A stretch of DNA of 64,000 nt. Origin: Amycolatopsis japonica. GTDB taxonomy: Bacteria; Actinomycetota; Actinomycetes; Mycobacteriales; Pseudonocardiaceae. The DNA is taken from assembly GCF_000732925.1 (NCBI RefSeq), contig NZ_CP008953.1, positions 6,324,001 to 6,388,000 on the forward strand, in the 5' to 3' direction. The notes under the pieces are model-generated. The model did no database searches. It saw only the letters and a list, made by a program, of their open reading frames with translations, and was not told where the DNA came from. Of this stretch, positions 6,642 to 14,621 are shown piece by piece. Position 1 is the first letter of the stretch; the number at the start of each line of letters is the position of its first letter. The translations under genes and the position numbers were made by a program.

Positions 6642-8492
6642 ATGACCACCGCACTCGCTTCCCGGGCCGAACCCGGCCACGCCGGGGAAACCGCCACGAA
6701 ACCACCCGGCCGATGGGTCCGGCCCGCCGTGTTCGGGCTGCTCGCCGCCACCGCGCTGCTGTACTTCTGGAACCTGACCGCCTCCGGCTACGGCAACTCG
6801 TTCTACGCGGCGGCCGTGCAGTCGGGCACCCAGGACTGGAAGGCGTGGCTGTTCGGCTCACTCGACGCGGGGAACGTCCTGACGGTCGACAAACCCCCGG
6901 CCGCACTCTGGGTGACGACGGCGTTCGCCCGGATCTTCGGTTTCTCCAGTTTCACCGTGCTGGCACCGCAAGCGCTGATGGGCGTGGCTTCGGTCGGCCT
7001 TCTGTACCTGACGGTCAAGCGGACCTCCGGACCGGTCGCCGGCCTGTTCGCCGGGGCGGCGCTCGCCGTCACGCCGGTCGCCGCGCTGATGTTCAAGTTC
7101 AACAACCCGGACGCGTTGCTGACGCTGCTGCTGATCGCCGGTGGGTACTGCACGATCCGCGCGATCGAAAAGGCGAGCCCGCGCTGGCTGGCGCTGGCCG
7201 GGGTCGCCATCGGATTCGGCTTCCTGACCAAAATGATGCAGGCGTTCCTGGTGCTGCCCGCGTTCGGGCTCGCGTACCTGATCGCGGCGCCGACGTCACT
7301 CGGCAAACGCCTGCTGCACCTGTTCGGCGCAGTGGTCGCGGTGGTCGTCTCGGCGGGCTGGTTCATCGCGCTGGTCGATCTGTGGCCGACCGATTCACGG
7401 CCGTACATCGGCGGCTCGGACGGGGACAGCCTGCTCGAACTGGCCTTGGGCTACAACGGTCTCGGCCGGATCTTCGGCATGGGCGGCGGCGTGATGGTCG
7501 GTGGTCCCGGCGGTTCCGTCAGCTCCGGCGGCGGGAACGTCGGCTTCGGCGGCGAGAGCGGCCTGACCCGGATGTTCGGCGCCAGCTTCGGCAGTGAGGT
7601 GTCGTGGCTGCTGCCCGCCGCACTGATCGGGCTGGTCGCGGGGCTGTGGTTCACCCGGCGGGCGGCCGGGACCGACCGGACGAGGGCCGCGTTGATCGTG
7701 TGGGGCGGCTGGATGCTGGTCACCTCGCTGGTGTTCAGCTTCATGAGCGGGATCGTGCACCCGTACTACGCCGTCGCGCTGGCGCCGTCGATCGCCGCGG
7801 TGGTGGCGATCTCCGGGACCTCGCTATGGCGCGGCCGGGCGCATTTCGCGCCCCGGATGTTCCTGTCGCTGATGATCGCGGCCAGCGCCGTGTGGGCGTA
7901 CATCCTCTTGGACCGTGACGCGGACTGGCTGCCCGCGTTGCGCTGGATCATCGTCTGCCTCGGCCTGCTGACCGCGACCGTCGTGCTGGTGGGTGTCCCG
8001 CCGCTGCGCAAACTCGTCGCCGTCGTCGCGACGGTCTCCGTGCTGGCGATCGGCCTCGGGACCACCGCGTACGGCATCGAGACCGCTTCGCAGTCGCACT
8101 CCGGCTCGATCCCGATCTCCGGCCCGTCCACCGGGGGCGAGCGCGGAATGGGCATGGGCATGGAAGAGGGGTCCTCGGCGGAGATCGGGGCCGTGCTCGC
8201 GGCGACCACGACGAAGTGGGCGGCCGCGACGTCGAGTTCGCAGTCGGCGGCGAACCTGGAGCTCGCGAGTGGGAAGTCGGTGATCGGCATCGGCGGTTGG
8301 AGCGGCGGGGACCCCGCACCCACCCTGGCCGAGTTCCAGCAATACGTGGCGAACGGCGACATCACCTATTACGTCGAAGGCGGCCGCGGCGGCGGGCCGG
8401 GCGGCGGTTCGAACGAGATCTCCGAATGGGTCGCCGAGAACTTCCCCGCCACCACGGTCGGCGAACAGACGGTGTACCACCTGCTCTCCTGA
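6642..8492 (+). CDS. ArnT-like glycosyltransferase, family 39 (second copy)
   Basis: 616 residues, a paralogue of the gene at 3463 with near-identical blocks (DKPPAALWV, FNNPDALLTLLL, KASPRWLALAG, AAPTSLGKRLLHL). It differs by a Gly-rich loop of about 25 residues (GMGGGVMVGGPGG and on) near residue 290 and a Gly-rich C-terminus. The ATG is 3 nt after the GT2-GtrA stop, so the genes are co-transcribed; there is no CACA-repeat promoter before this copy. Expected to use a polyprenyl-phosphate sugar on the outer membrane face. The two copies could serve different acceptors or donors. Confidence 0.85.
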   Translation: MTTALASRAEPGHAGETATKPPGRWVRPAVFGLLAATALLYFWNLTASGYGNSFYAAAVQSGTQDWKAWLFGSLDAGNVLTVDKPPAALWVTTAFARIFGFSSFTVLAPQALMGVASVGLLYLTVKRTSGPVAGLFAGAALAVTPVAALMFKFNNPDALLTLLLIAGGYCTIRAIEKASPRWLALAGVAIGFGFLTKMMQAFLVLPAFGLAYLIAAPTSLGKRLLHLFGAVVAVVVSAGWFIALVDLWPTDSRPYIGGSDGDSLLELALGYNGLGRIFGMGGGVMVGGPGGSVSSGGGNVGFGGESGLTRMFGASFGSEVSWLLPAALIGLVAGLWFTRRAAGTDRTRAALIVWGGWMLVTSLVFSFMSGIVHPYYAVALAPSIAAVVAISGTSLWRGRAHFAPRMFLSLMIAASAVWAYILLDRDADWLPALRWIIVCLGLLTATVVLVGVPPLRKLVAVVATVSVLAIGLGTTAYGIETASQSHSGSIPISGPSTGGERGMGMGMEEGSSAEIGAVLAATTTKWAAATSSSQSAANLELASGKSVIGIGGWSGGDPAPTLAEFQQYVANGDITYYVEGGRGGGPGGGSNEISEWVAENFPATTVGEQTVYHLLS

Positions 8493-8536
8493 AATTGCGT
8501 CGACAAACCTTGGGGCGCACGGGAATCCTGGACGGC

Positions 8537-9358
8537 GTGAATCGGCCGTACCGCTGGGATCTCGTGCGCCCCGACCAGCTCGGGACGCTACTGGAGCGCG
8601 CCGAAGAACCGTCGTTGTGGTTCCTGGACGAATTGATCGAATGCGCCGCGAAGGTGATCGCCCGGGCGGGAGACGCGGACCTCTACTTCGTCGGCCGCTC
8701 CGCGGACAGCGTGCACGATCTGCTGAGCGGAACCCCTTGGCGGGAACGGATCCACCAGTTGCCGCTGTCGTTCGCGGGGACCCGGTCCGGACTGGCCGAG
8801 TCCGATGTGGACACTCTTCGCGGCTACCTCGCCTCGGCGGGCCTGAGCCCGCACGACCTGGCGCGCGGACGGCCGAAGGTGTTCGTCGACCTCGTCTACA
8901 CAGGACAGACGTTCACCGACCTGTACGGGCTGCTGCGGCAGTGGATCGACGACGAGCGCGAGGCGTGGAGCATCATCCGCGGACGGCTCCGGTTCCTCGG
9001 GATCACCATCCGCGAGGACACCACGCCGTCGGCGTTCCGCTGGCAGCAGCATTTCGGCTGGCCCGCCGACCTGCCCGCGAACGGCGTCCGGAACATCTCG
9101 CTCGACGAGCCGGTCTGGCTCTACTTCGGGAACACCCAGGCCAAGCTGACGGCGTCGTTCCCGAGGCCGCGCTGGTCGGACGAGAACGGCCGGGCGCCGG
9201 AGCATTCGGAGAAGCGGCTGCGGGGGCTCGCCGAGGCGGTCGCGATCGTCGAGGCAGGACGTTCGAAGGCGGGGCGGGGCCTGCTCGTGCGGCATCTGCG
9301 GAAGGAACCGGCGATGGCGGAGAGCTGGCTGCGGACGCTGATCACCCGTCTGCGCTGA
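8537..9358 (+). CDS. Conserved protein, phosphoribosyltransferase-like
   Basis: 273 residues; I do not recognise a named family. The segment KVFVDLVYTGQTFTDLYGLL (about residues 114-133) resembles the PRPP-binding loop of type I phosphoribosyltransferases (hydrophobic strand, Asp, then TGxT), and FVGRSADSVHDLLSGT earlier could be the paired strand-loop. The usual double Asp is replaced by D-L. No membrane segment or signal is seen. The start GTG at 8537 is chosen because the domain begins soon after it (NRPYRWDLVRPDQL). It stands alone between the glycosyltransferase operon and a 21-bp repeat array. The function is unknown; the PRTase fold is an inference. Confidence 0.55.
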   Translation: MNRPYRWDLVRPDQLGTLLERAEEPSLWFLDELIECAAKVIARAGDADLYFVGRSADSVHDLLSGTPWRERIHQLPLSFAGTRSGLAESDVDTLRGYLASAGLSPHDLARGRPKVFVDLVYTGQTFTDLYGLLRQWIDDEREAWSIIRGRLRFLGITIREDTTPSAFRWQQHFGWPADLPANGVRNISLDEPVWLYFGNTQAKLTASFPRPRWSDENGRAPEHSEKRLRGLAEAVAIVEAGRSKAGRGLLVRHLRKEPAMAESWLRTLITRLR

Positions 9359-9372
9359 CCGCGGCCTCGCGA

Positions 9373-9519
9373 CTCGCGTGATCAAGCACCGATCTCGCGT
9401 GATTGAAGGCGGAACTCACGTGACTGGAGGCGTAACTCGCGAGTTCCGCCTCCAATCACGCGAGTTACGGGTGTGATCACGCGAGTCGCGTCTCCGATCA
9501 CGCGGTTGCGCTGACCGAC
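9373..9519. repeat. Seven 21-bp units forming a large imperfect palindrome
   Basis: Units start at 9373, 9394, 9415, 9436, 9457, 9478 and 9499, with no slip in register. Units 1-3 begin CTCGCGTGAT or a close variant; from unit 4 on the complement (ATCACGCGAG) is seen instead. The switch point is the palindrome CTCGCGAG at 9436-9443, and the two halves pair for over 60 bp with scattered mismatches. The 9359-9606 spacer holds nothing else except the ribosome binding site of the next gene. Confidence 0.75.
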
Positions 9520-9606
9520 AGCTGCCTTTCACCTACCCCTCAGGTCACCCACAGGATTCAGGCGGATCCTGGAAGCAGGGCATCACCCAGGGGTGAGGAG
9601 TAGACG

Positions 9607-10305
9607 ATGAGGGAGCTTCCGCACTGGCACACGGCGAGCGCGCGGGGACCGCGCGAGTACAACGCGGACGCCGTCGCGGCGTACGCGGCGGCGGGCGGCC
9701 GCGGGATCGTGTTCGCGCTGGCCGATGGAGTCGGAGATCACCCGAATGCCGCACACGCGGCGCGCACGGCGGCATCGGCGGCGGCGAGGACACCGGTCGA
9801 TCAGGGGGCGGTCGGGGCCGTTCTCGCTGCTCAGCGGGCCGTGCTCGCCCTCGGCGAGGCCGGTGACTGCGTCCTCGTCGTGGCCGTCCGGACCGGCGAA
9901 GGGTATGGCATCGCGTGGGTCGGGGACGCGCGGGCGTACGCTTGGGACGGTTACACCGTGCGGCAGGTGACGAAGGACCATACGCTCGCGCAGTACTTCC
10001 GCGACCACGACCAACCCGTGACACCGCGGATGGAACACGTCGTCACCACCAGCGTCCGCACGGCCGGTGCGCACGAGATCGGCACCGCCACCGTCACGAC
10101 CGGCGGGCTTCTGCTCACCAGCGACGGTGTGCACAAGACGCTCAGCGGTCCGGCCATGCTCGACATCCTCGGGATGCCGGACGGGGCGGCCGCGGAGCTG
10201 GTGCGGACGGCGATCTCGCTCGGTGGCTCCGACAACGCCACCGCGATCGTGGTGGATCCGCCCGGCGCGGAGGTCACCACGGAAAAGTTTCGCGTCGCGG
10301 CCTGA
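9607..10305 (+). CDS. PP2C-family protein phosphatase
   Basis: 232 residues, the usual core length of a bacterial PPM/PP2C Ser/Thr phosphatase. Metal-binding motifs are visible: FALADGVGD (about 39-47), VGDARAYAW, LLLTSDGVHKTL and GGSDNATAIVV near the end. Soluble, no regulatory domain. It may counter Ser/Thr kinases such as the one at 19816, but no kinase is adjacent. A strong ribosome binding site GAGGAG ends 6 nt before the ATG. Its last codons and stop form half of a perfect palindrome shared with the convergent gene. Confidence 0.85.
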   Translation: MRELPHWHTASARGPREYNADAVAAYAAAGGRGIVFALADGVGDHPNAAHAARTAASAAARTPVDQGAVGAVLAAQRAVLALGEAGDCVLVVAVRTGEGYGIAWVGDARAYAWDGYTVRQVTKDHTLAQYFRDHDQPVTPRMEHVVTTSVRTAGAHEIGTATVTTGGLLLTSDGVHKTLSGPAMLDILGMPDGAAAELVRTAISLGGSDNATAIVVDPPGAEVTTEKFRVAA

Positions 10306-10330
10306 ACCGGGCGGTCAGGCCGCGACGCGA
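10290..10330. terminator. Perfect 16-bp stem spanning two convergent stop codons
   Basis: Arms 10290-10305 and 10315-10330 are exact complements with a 9-nt loop. Each arm contains the last codons and stop of one gene, so the phosphatase and the DUF2127 protein both end ...RVAA-stop from the same bases. It can work as a bidirectional terminator although there is no T-tract. The 9-nt gap leaves no other room for one. Confidence 0.75.
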
Positions 10331-10779
10331 TCCCTCTTCAGCTGACGGTATTCACGCAGCACCAGCACGACGATCAGGACGTCGAGCGCGGCGAAGAACG
10401 GCAGCGCGAGCGAGTGCGTGTGGATCGCGCGGAAGATCTCGTAGACCACGAACGCCGAGAGCACCACGGCGGCAACGGGGTAGGCCCGCATCACCTTCTT
10501 CGCGAGCGCCCACACCAGGCCGAGCTTGATGAGGCCGTGCGCGACGAGATACACGACGGCGAACGTCCGGCCCTCGGCGAAGTGGCCGGCGGCGAGTTCG
10601 AGGTGCCGGGCCAGCGTCCCTTCGGGGTCGCCGAGCAGGTCACGGGTGACCACGGCGTGCGCGAAACCGGAGATGACCGTCGCCGGCACGATCATCAGGA
10701 CCAGCCCGCCCACCAGCTGCAACGCGCCGTCGAGTCCCTTCAGGGCGATGGCGATCCGGAACAGCTTCTCGGTGCTCAT
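10315..10779 (-). CDS. DUF2127 family membrane protein
   Basis: 154 residues with four hydrophobic segments. Family marks: VYLVAHGLIKLGLVWAL in the middle, then AYPVAAVVLSAFVVYEIFR, HTHSLALPFFAALDVLIVVL and the closing EYRQL. DUF2127 proteins are integral membrane proteins of unknown function. Start ATG at 10779 has a GGTGAAG ribosome binding region. No partner gene is evident beyond the convergent phosphatase and the upstream hypothetical protein on the same strand, 43 nt away. Confidence 0.75.
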   Translation of the reverse strand: MSTEKLFRIAIALKGLDGALQLVGGLVLMIVPATVISGFAHAVVTRDLLGDPEGTLARHLELAAGHFAEGRTFAVVYLVAHGLIKLGLVWALAKKVMRAYPVAAVVLSAFVVYEIFRAIHTHSLALPFFAALDVLIVVLVLREYRQLKRDRVAA

Positions 10780-10822
10780 GTCACTTCACCCTGCCGCACC
10801 GGGCCGCCGCCCGCAGCCACCG

Positions 10823-11227
10823 TCACCGGAACAGGCGGTCCCGGCAGGTCGGGCACCGTTCGTGCCGGGCGGTCCGGCCGGACGGGTCCCTGCCGTAGAA
10901 CGGGAAGCACGGCGCCCCGCAGACGGCGAGATAGATCCGCCCGCACCGCAGCGGCCGCTCGCCGACGTGATGGGCCACGATCAGCGCGCGATGGCGCTCG
11001 CCCGCTTCCGGCAGCCAGCCGTCGTCGGGCAGCTTCGCGAGCACGTCCGCGTCGACGTCGTCCGAACGGGCGAGCAGCGCCGTGCCGAGGTCGGTCAGCC
11101 GCTCCCCGAGATCACGAAGGACGTCGGCGCGCGGCGCGTCGTCCTCGACCATCCGGGTGACGAAGGTGATGTCGGTACCCAGGGAGCCGTGGAGATCCCG
11201 GAGCCGGTCGAGAAGGCGGTGATCCAT
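10823..11227 (-). CDS. Hypothetical protein with C-terminal Cys cluster
   Basis: 134 residues. I do not recognise the family. The N-terminal two thirds are helical and charged; the C-terminal third has two Cys pairs (LRCGRIYLAVCGAPC and HERCPTC), which could bind zinc as a ribbon. The codon pattern is coding-like, and the start at 11227 is the only plausible ATG. It lies between the DUF2127 gene and an amidohydrolase on the same strand. Function unknown. Confidence 0.6.
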   Translation of the reverse strand: MDHRLLDRLRDLHGSLGTDITFVTRMVEDDAPRADVLRDLGERLTDLGTALLARSDDVDADVLAKLPDDGWLPEAGERHRALIVAHHVGERPLRCGRIYLAVCGAPCFPFYGRDPSGRTARHERCPTCRDRLFR

Positions 11228-11266
11228 GCCCTTCCATTAAGGCGTTGCGCCCCGGCAAGGAAAGGG

Positions 11267-12724
11267 TCACGACGCGTAGGTGACCCGGCCGTTCATGACG
11301 GTGGCGGTGACGGGGATGTCCCGCAGTCCGGCCGGGGACAGGCGCACCGGATCCACCGCGGTGACGACCAGATCCGCGACGTCGCCCACGGCCACCCCGG
11401 TCCGGCCGCCGGACGACGCCGCGAGCGCGGCCTCCAGCGGCATGGCCTGCTCGGGATGCCACGCCGGACGGTCGTCGTCGGTGCGGCTGACCGCCGACGC
11501 GATCGCGTCCCACGGGTCCAGCGGCGCGACCGGCGCGTCCGAGCCGAACTCCAGGCGTACCCCGGAGCGGTGCAGCGCGCCGTACGGGAACGCCCGATCG
11601 GTCCAGCCGTGCCAGTGCCGGTCGGCGACGTCGCGGTCGTCCGGCTGATGGGCGGGCTGCACACTCGCCACGACCCCCAGCTCGGCGAAGCGGGCGACGT
11701 CCTCGGAACGCAGCAGTTGCGCGTGCTCGATCCGGCCCGCGCAGCCGACGTTCGCGAACGCGTCGAGCGCGATCTTGTTGGCGTGGTCGCCGATCGCGTG
11801 CACCGCGGGTGAGAGACCGTGCTCGGAAGCCTTGCGCATCAACGGTTCCAGTTCCTCGGGCGGCAGTTCGAGCAGCCCGTGGGACTCGGTTCCGGCGTAG
11901 TGGCCCACGCAGTACGCGGTGCGCGTGTTCAGCGAACCGTCGACGAACAGCTTGAACGGGCCCACGGTGAGCAGCCCGCCGCTGCCCTCCAGGACGTCAC
12001 CGGAGCGGTGGCCGCGTTCGATGGCCGTGTCGAGCAGGTACTTCGCGATCACGCAGGAAACCCGGACCGGCAGCGGTTTCCGCGCCAGCCGTCGCCGCCA
12101 GTCGGTGACGGTGTCGGCGTACTCGTAGTCAACGATCTTGGTGACACCGCGGGCGGCCGCCGCGTCGAGGGCGTCGGCGACCCAGCCGTCGATGACGTCG
12201 TCGGGGGCGACCGGGAGTTCGGCCGTCGCGCTCATGCAGTCGTTTTCCAGCAGCACCCCGGTGGGATGCTCGCGGCCGATGAGCTTCAGCGCGGCGGGGC
12301 TGAGCCACAGCGTGTGGAGGTCGGCGCTGAAGAGCGCGACCGGATGCCCTGGCAGCGCCTTCTGCAGCAGATCCTTGTGCGGGGCGTCGGGCCAGAGACC
12401 GTCGCGGAACCCGGCGCCGAGCACGAGTTCGCCGGGTGGTGCCGGATTCGCCAGGAGATGGGCGAGCACGAGCTCGACCGTGTGCGCGGCGGAGGTCGCC
12501 TCCCCCAACGGGATCCGGCGGCGCGCGGCCGACCACTGAGCGGTGTGCACATGCGTGTCGACCAGACCGGGCAGCAAGGTGCCGCCGTGCCCGTCCAGGA
12601 TCTCCGACGCTTCACCCGCCTGCCCCGGGCCCGCGATGGCCGCGACCCGGCCGCCCTCGATCCGCACGTCCGACAGGGAACCCGCCAGGCCGACCCGGAC
12701 CCGGCGCAACAGAAGATCGTCCAC
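11267..12724 (-). CDS. Amidohydrolase family protein (YtcJ-like)
   Basis: 485 residues. Metal-dependent hydrolase of the amidohydrolase superfamily: LLPGLVDTHVHTAQW near residue 50 (HxH metal ligands), HAIGDHANKIALDAF and IEHAQLL in the middle, and FGSDAPVAPLDPWDAI late (the conserved Asp). The flanking beta-sandwich segments (GRVAAIAG near the start, VMNGRVTY at the end) are complete. YtcJ-like enzymes hydrolyse amide or carbamoyl bonds in the cytoplasm; the substrate cannot be told. Start is a GTG preceded by GGTGAGGG. The MarR gene lies upstream on the same strand but a strong hairpin separates them, so they are probably separate transcripts. Confidence 0.8.
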   Translation of the reverse strand: MDDLLLRRVRVGLAGSLSDVRIEGGRVAAIAGPGQAGEASEILDGHGGTLLPGLVDTHVHTAQWSAARRRIPLGEATSAAHTVELVLAHLLANPAPPGELVLGAGFRDGLWPDAPHKDLLQKALPGHPVALFSADLHTLWLSPAALKLIGREHPTGVLLENDCMSATAELPVAPDDVIDGWVADALDAAAARGVTKIVDYEYADTVTDWRRRLARKPLPVRVSCVIAKYLLDTAIERGHRSGDVLEGSGGLLTVGPFKLFVDGSLNTRTAYCVGHYAGTESHGLLELPPEELEPLMRKASEHGLSPAVHAIGDHANKIALDAFANVGCAGRIEHAQLLRSEDVARFAELGVVASVQPAHQPDDRDVADRHWHGWTDRAFPYGALHRSGVRLEFGSDAPVAPLDPWDAIASAVSRTDDDRPAWHPEQAMPLEAALAASSGGRTGVAVGDVADLVVTAVDPVRLSPAGLRDIPVTATVMNGRVTYAS

Positions 12725-12750
12725 GCCCTCACCTTGCCAGCCCGCCCGCG

Positions 12751-12806
12751 TTTAGTCCTCTGAATGCGGTCCTTGCGCGCGCAACGATCGCATTCAGAGG
12801 ACGAAA
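12751..12806 (-). terminator. Hairpin between MarR and amidohydrolase genes
   Basis: 21-nt arms 12751-12771 and 12786-12806 differ at 2 positions, around an inner self-complementary TTGCGCGCGCAA, so most of the 56 nt can pair. It starts just after the MarR stop (12816) on the minus strand and most likely ends that transcript. The core TCCTCTGAATGCG looks like another of the family-like 3'-end palindromes of this window. Confidence 0.65.
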
Positions 12807-12815
12807 TGCGGGGGG

Positions 12816-13268
12816 TCAGGAGCGGGCGAAGGTGAGCTTTCCGAGCGCGGCGACCAAAGGCGCGAGTTCGGGGAGTTCCTCGGCGGCGGCGAGCGCGTCG
12901 GAGAGGACGGTGTCGTGCGTCGGCCGCGCGGCCGCGAGCAGCTCCTGCCCCGACGGCGTGACCTCCGTGTAGATCCCCCGCCGGTCGTCCGCGCACAGGT
13001 ACCGCTGCAGCAGCCCCCGGTCCTCCAGCCGCGAGACCAGCCTCGTCGTCGCCGACTGGCTGAGCACGACGGCGTTCGACAGCTGGTTCATCCGCAGGTG
13101 GAAACCGTCCTGACGGGCGAGCACGTCCAGCACGGTGTACTCGCTCACGGACAGCGAGTGCTGCTGCGCCAGCGCGCGCTCGAGCGCGTCCTCGATCCGC
13201 GCGTGCAGCGCGGCGAGGGTCCGCCAGCCCTGCGCGCGTGCCTCCACGGCGTCGTCGGCCAGTGACAC
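12816..13268 (-). CDS. MarR family transcriptional regulator
   Basis: 150 residues, the standard MarR length. The winged helix is clear: LSVSEYTVLDVLAR, MNQLSNAVVLSQSATTRLVSRLEDRGLL (recognition helix) and the wing CADDRRGIYTEVTPSG. It is transcribed away from the MFS transporter gene, 143 nt between start codons, the usual arrangement for a repressor of a drug-efflux or detoxification operon that answers a small aromatic ligand. The transporter plus aldo-keto reductase downstream fit that role. A candidate operator is in the shared intergenic region. Confidence 0.9.
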   Translation of the reverse strand: MSLADDAVEARAQGWRTLAALHARIEDALERALAQQHSLSVSEYTVLDVLARQDGFHLRMNQLSNAVVLSQSATTRLVSRLEDRGLLQRYLCADDRRGIYTEVTPSGQELLAAARPTHDTVLSDALAAAEELPELAPLVAALGKLTFARS

Positions 13269-13341
13269 GGTTCACCTCTTCCCCGGTTGCCCGAGCTTCG
13301 TTGCGTCATGCATCATCAAGCGTGTGCAATATACGGCGCGT

Positions 13342-13368
13342 GCAACTATTTCAGACGCCCGTAGTTGC
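13342..13368. promoter_or_regulatory. Candidate MarR operator
   Basis: GCAACTA (13342-13348) and its exact complement TAGTTGC (13362-13368) are separated by 13 bp between the divergent MarR and MFS genes. A second palindromic core ATGCAT lies at 13308-13313. Either could hold a MarR dimer. The dyad is real; the binding is inference. Confidence 0.4.
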
Positions 13369-13411
13369 CAACGCCAGCCAACACCACTCTACGGGAAGAA
13401 GTGAGCCTCCA

Positions 13412-14593
13412 ATGCCTGCCGCTCTGCTCGCACTGGCGATCAGTGCCTTCGGTATCGGCACCACCGAGTTCGTGATCATGGGGCTGCTGCCCGAGGTCGC
13501 GGGCGACTTCGGCGTCTCGATCCCCTCCGCCGGGCTGCTGATCTCCGGCTACGCGCTCGGCGTCGTGGTCGGCGCGCCGCTGCTGACCGCGCTCGCGTCG
13601 CGGGTGCCGCGCAAGACGGTCCTGGTCGGCCTGATGGTCCTGTTCATCGCCGGCAACGTCGTGTCCGCGCTGGCCCCCACCTACGGCTTGCTGATGACCG
13701 GCCGCGTGGTCGCCGCGCTGTCGCACGGCGCGTTCTTCGGCGTCGGCGCGGTCGTCGCCGCCTCCCTGGTCGCGCCGACCAAACAGGCGGGCGCCATCGC
13801 GATGATGTTCACCGGCCTGACCGTCGCCAACGTGCTCGGCGTGCCCGCCGGGACCGCGCTCGGCCAGGCGCTGGGCTGGCGCTCGACGTTCTGGGCGGTC
13901 AGCGCGCTCGGCGTGATCGGCCTGATCGGGATCCTCGCGCTGGTCCCCGTGCAGGCGACGACGCAGAGCGCCGGGCTGCGCAGCGAACTGGCCGTGTTCC
14001 GGCGCCCGCAGGTATGGCTCGCGTTGGCGATGACCGCGCTCGGCTTCGCCGGGGTGTTCGCGTCCTTCACCTACATCGCCCCGATGATGACCGAGGTCGC
14101 GGGCTTCTCCCCCGGCGCGGTGACCTGGCTGCTGGTGCTGTTCGGCGGCGGCCTGTTCGTCGGCAACCTGCTCGGCGGCAAGGCGGCCGACCGGTCGCTG
14201 ATGCCCAGCCTGTACGTCATCCTCGCCGTGCTCGCGGCCGTCCTGGTCGTGTTCGTCTTCACCGCGCACGCCCAGCTCCCCGCCGCGATCACCATCGCGG
14301 TCTTCGGCGCCGCCGGTTTCGCGACCGTCGCACCGCTGCAGGCCCGCGTCATGAACAAGGCCGAAGGCGCGCCCGCGCTGGCTTCGGCGGCCAACATCGC
14401 CGCGTTCAACCTCGGCAACGCCGGGGGCGCGTGGCTCGGCGGCAAGGCCATCGACGCCGGTCTCGGCTACACCGCGCCCAACTGGATCGGCGCCGCGCTC
14501 GCGCTCGCCGGACTGCTGGTCGCGGTCATCTCAGGCATGCTCGATCACGGGCGGCGAAAGGCTCGTCGCGCCGAACTGGCCCCCGCCGCCTGA
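13412..14593 (+). CDS. MFS efflux transporter (Cmx/AraJ-like)
   Basis: 393 residues with 12 predicted membrane helices: a drug:H+ antiporter of the DHA1 group. The N-terminus reads LAISAFGIGTTEFVIMGLLPEV, typical of the Cmx/AraJ family, and loop 2-3 has the Arg-rich turn ASRVPRKTVLVG. The ATG at 13412 is preferred over upstream in-frame starts because it begins at the first helix and has GGGAAGAAGTGAG before it. It shares an operon with the aldo-keto reductase 13-28 nt downstream and is probably repressed by the divergent MarR protein. Substrate unknown. Confidence 0.85.
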   Translation: MPAALLALAISAFGIGTTEFVIMGLLPEVAGDFGVSIPSAGLLISGYALGVVVGAPLLTALASRVPRKTVLVGLMVLFIAGNVVSALAPTYGLLMTGRVVAALSHGAFFGVGAVVAASLVAPTKQAGAIAMMFTGLTVANVLGVPAGTALGQALGWRSTFWAVSALGVIGLIGILALVPVQATTQSAGLRSELAVFRRPQVWLALAMTALGFAGVFASFTYIAPMMTEVAGFSPGAVTWLLVLFGGGLFVGNLLGGKAADRSLMPSLYVILAVLAAVLVVFVFTAHAQLPAAITIAVFGAAGFATVAPLQARVMNKAEGAPALASAANIAAFNLGNAGGAWLGGKAIDAGLGYTAPNWIGAALALAGLLVAVISGMLDHGRRKARRAELAPAA

Positions 14594-14621
14594 ACCGGAA
14601 ACACCCATGAAAGGAACGCAA

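Noticed and set aside
9373-9519. CRISPR array
   Set aside because: Units are contiguous at 21 bp, without spacers of usual length, and change orientation at the centre.
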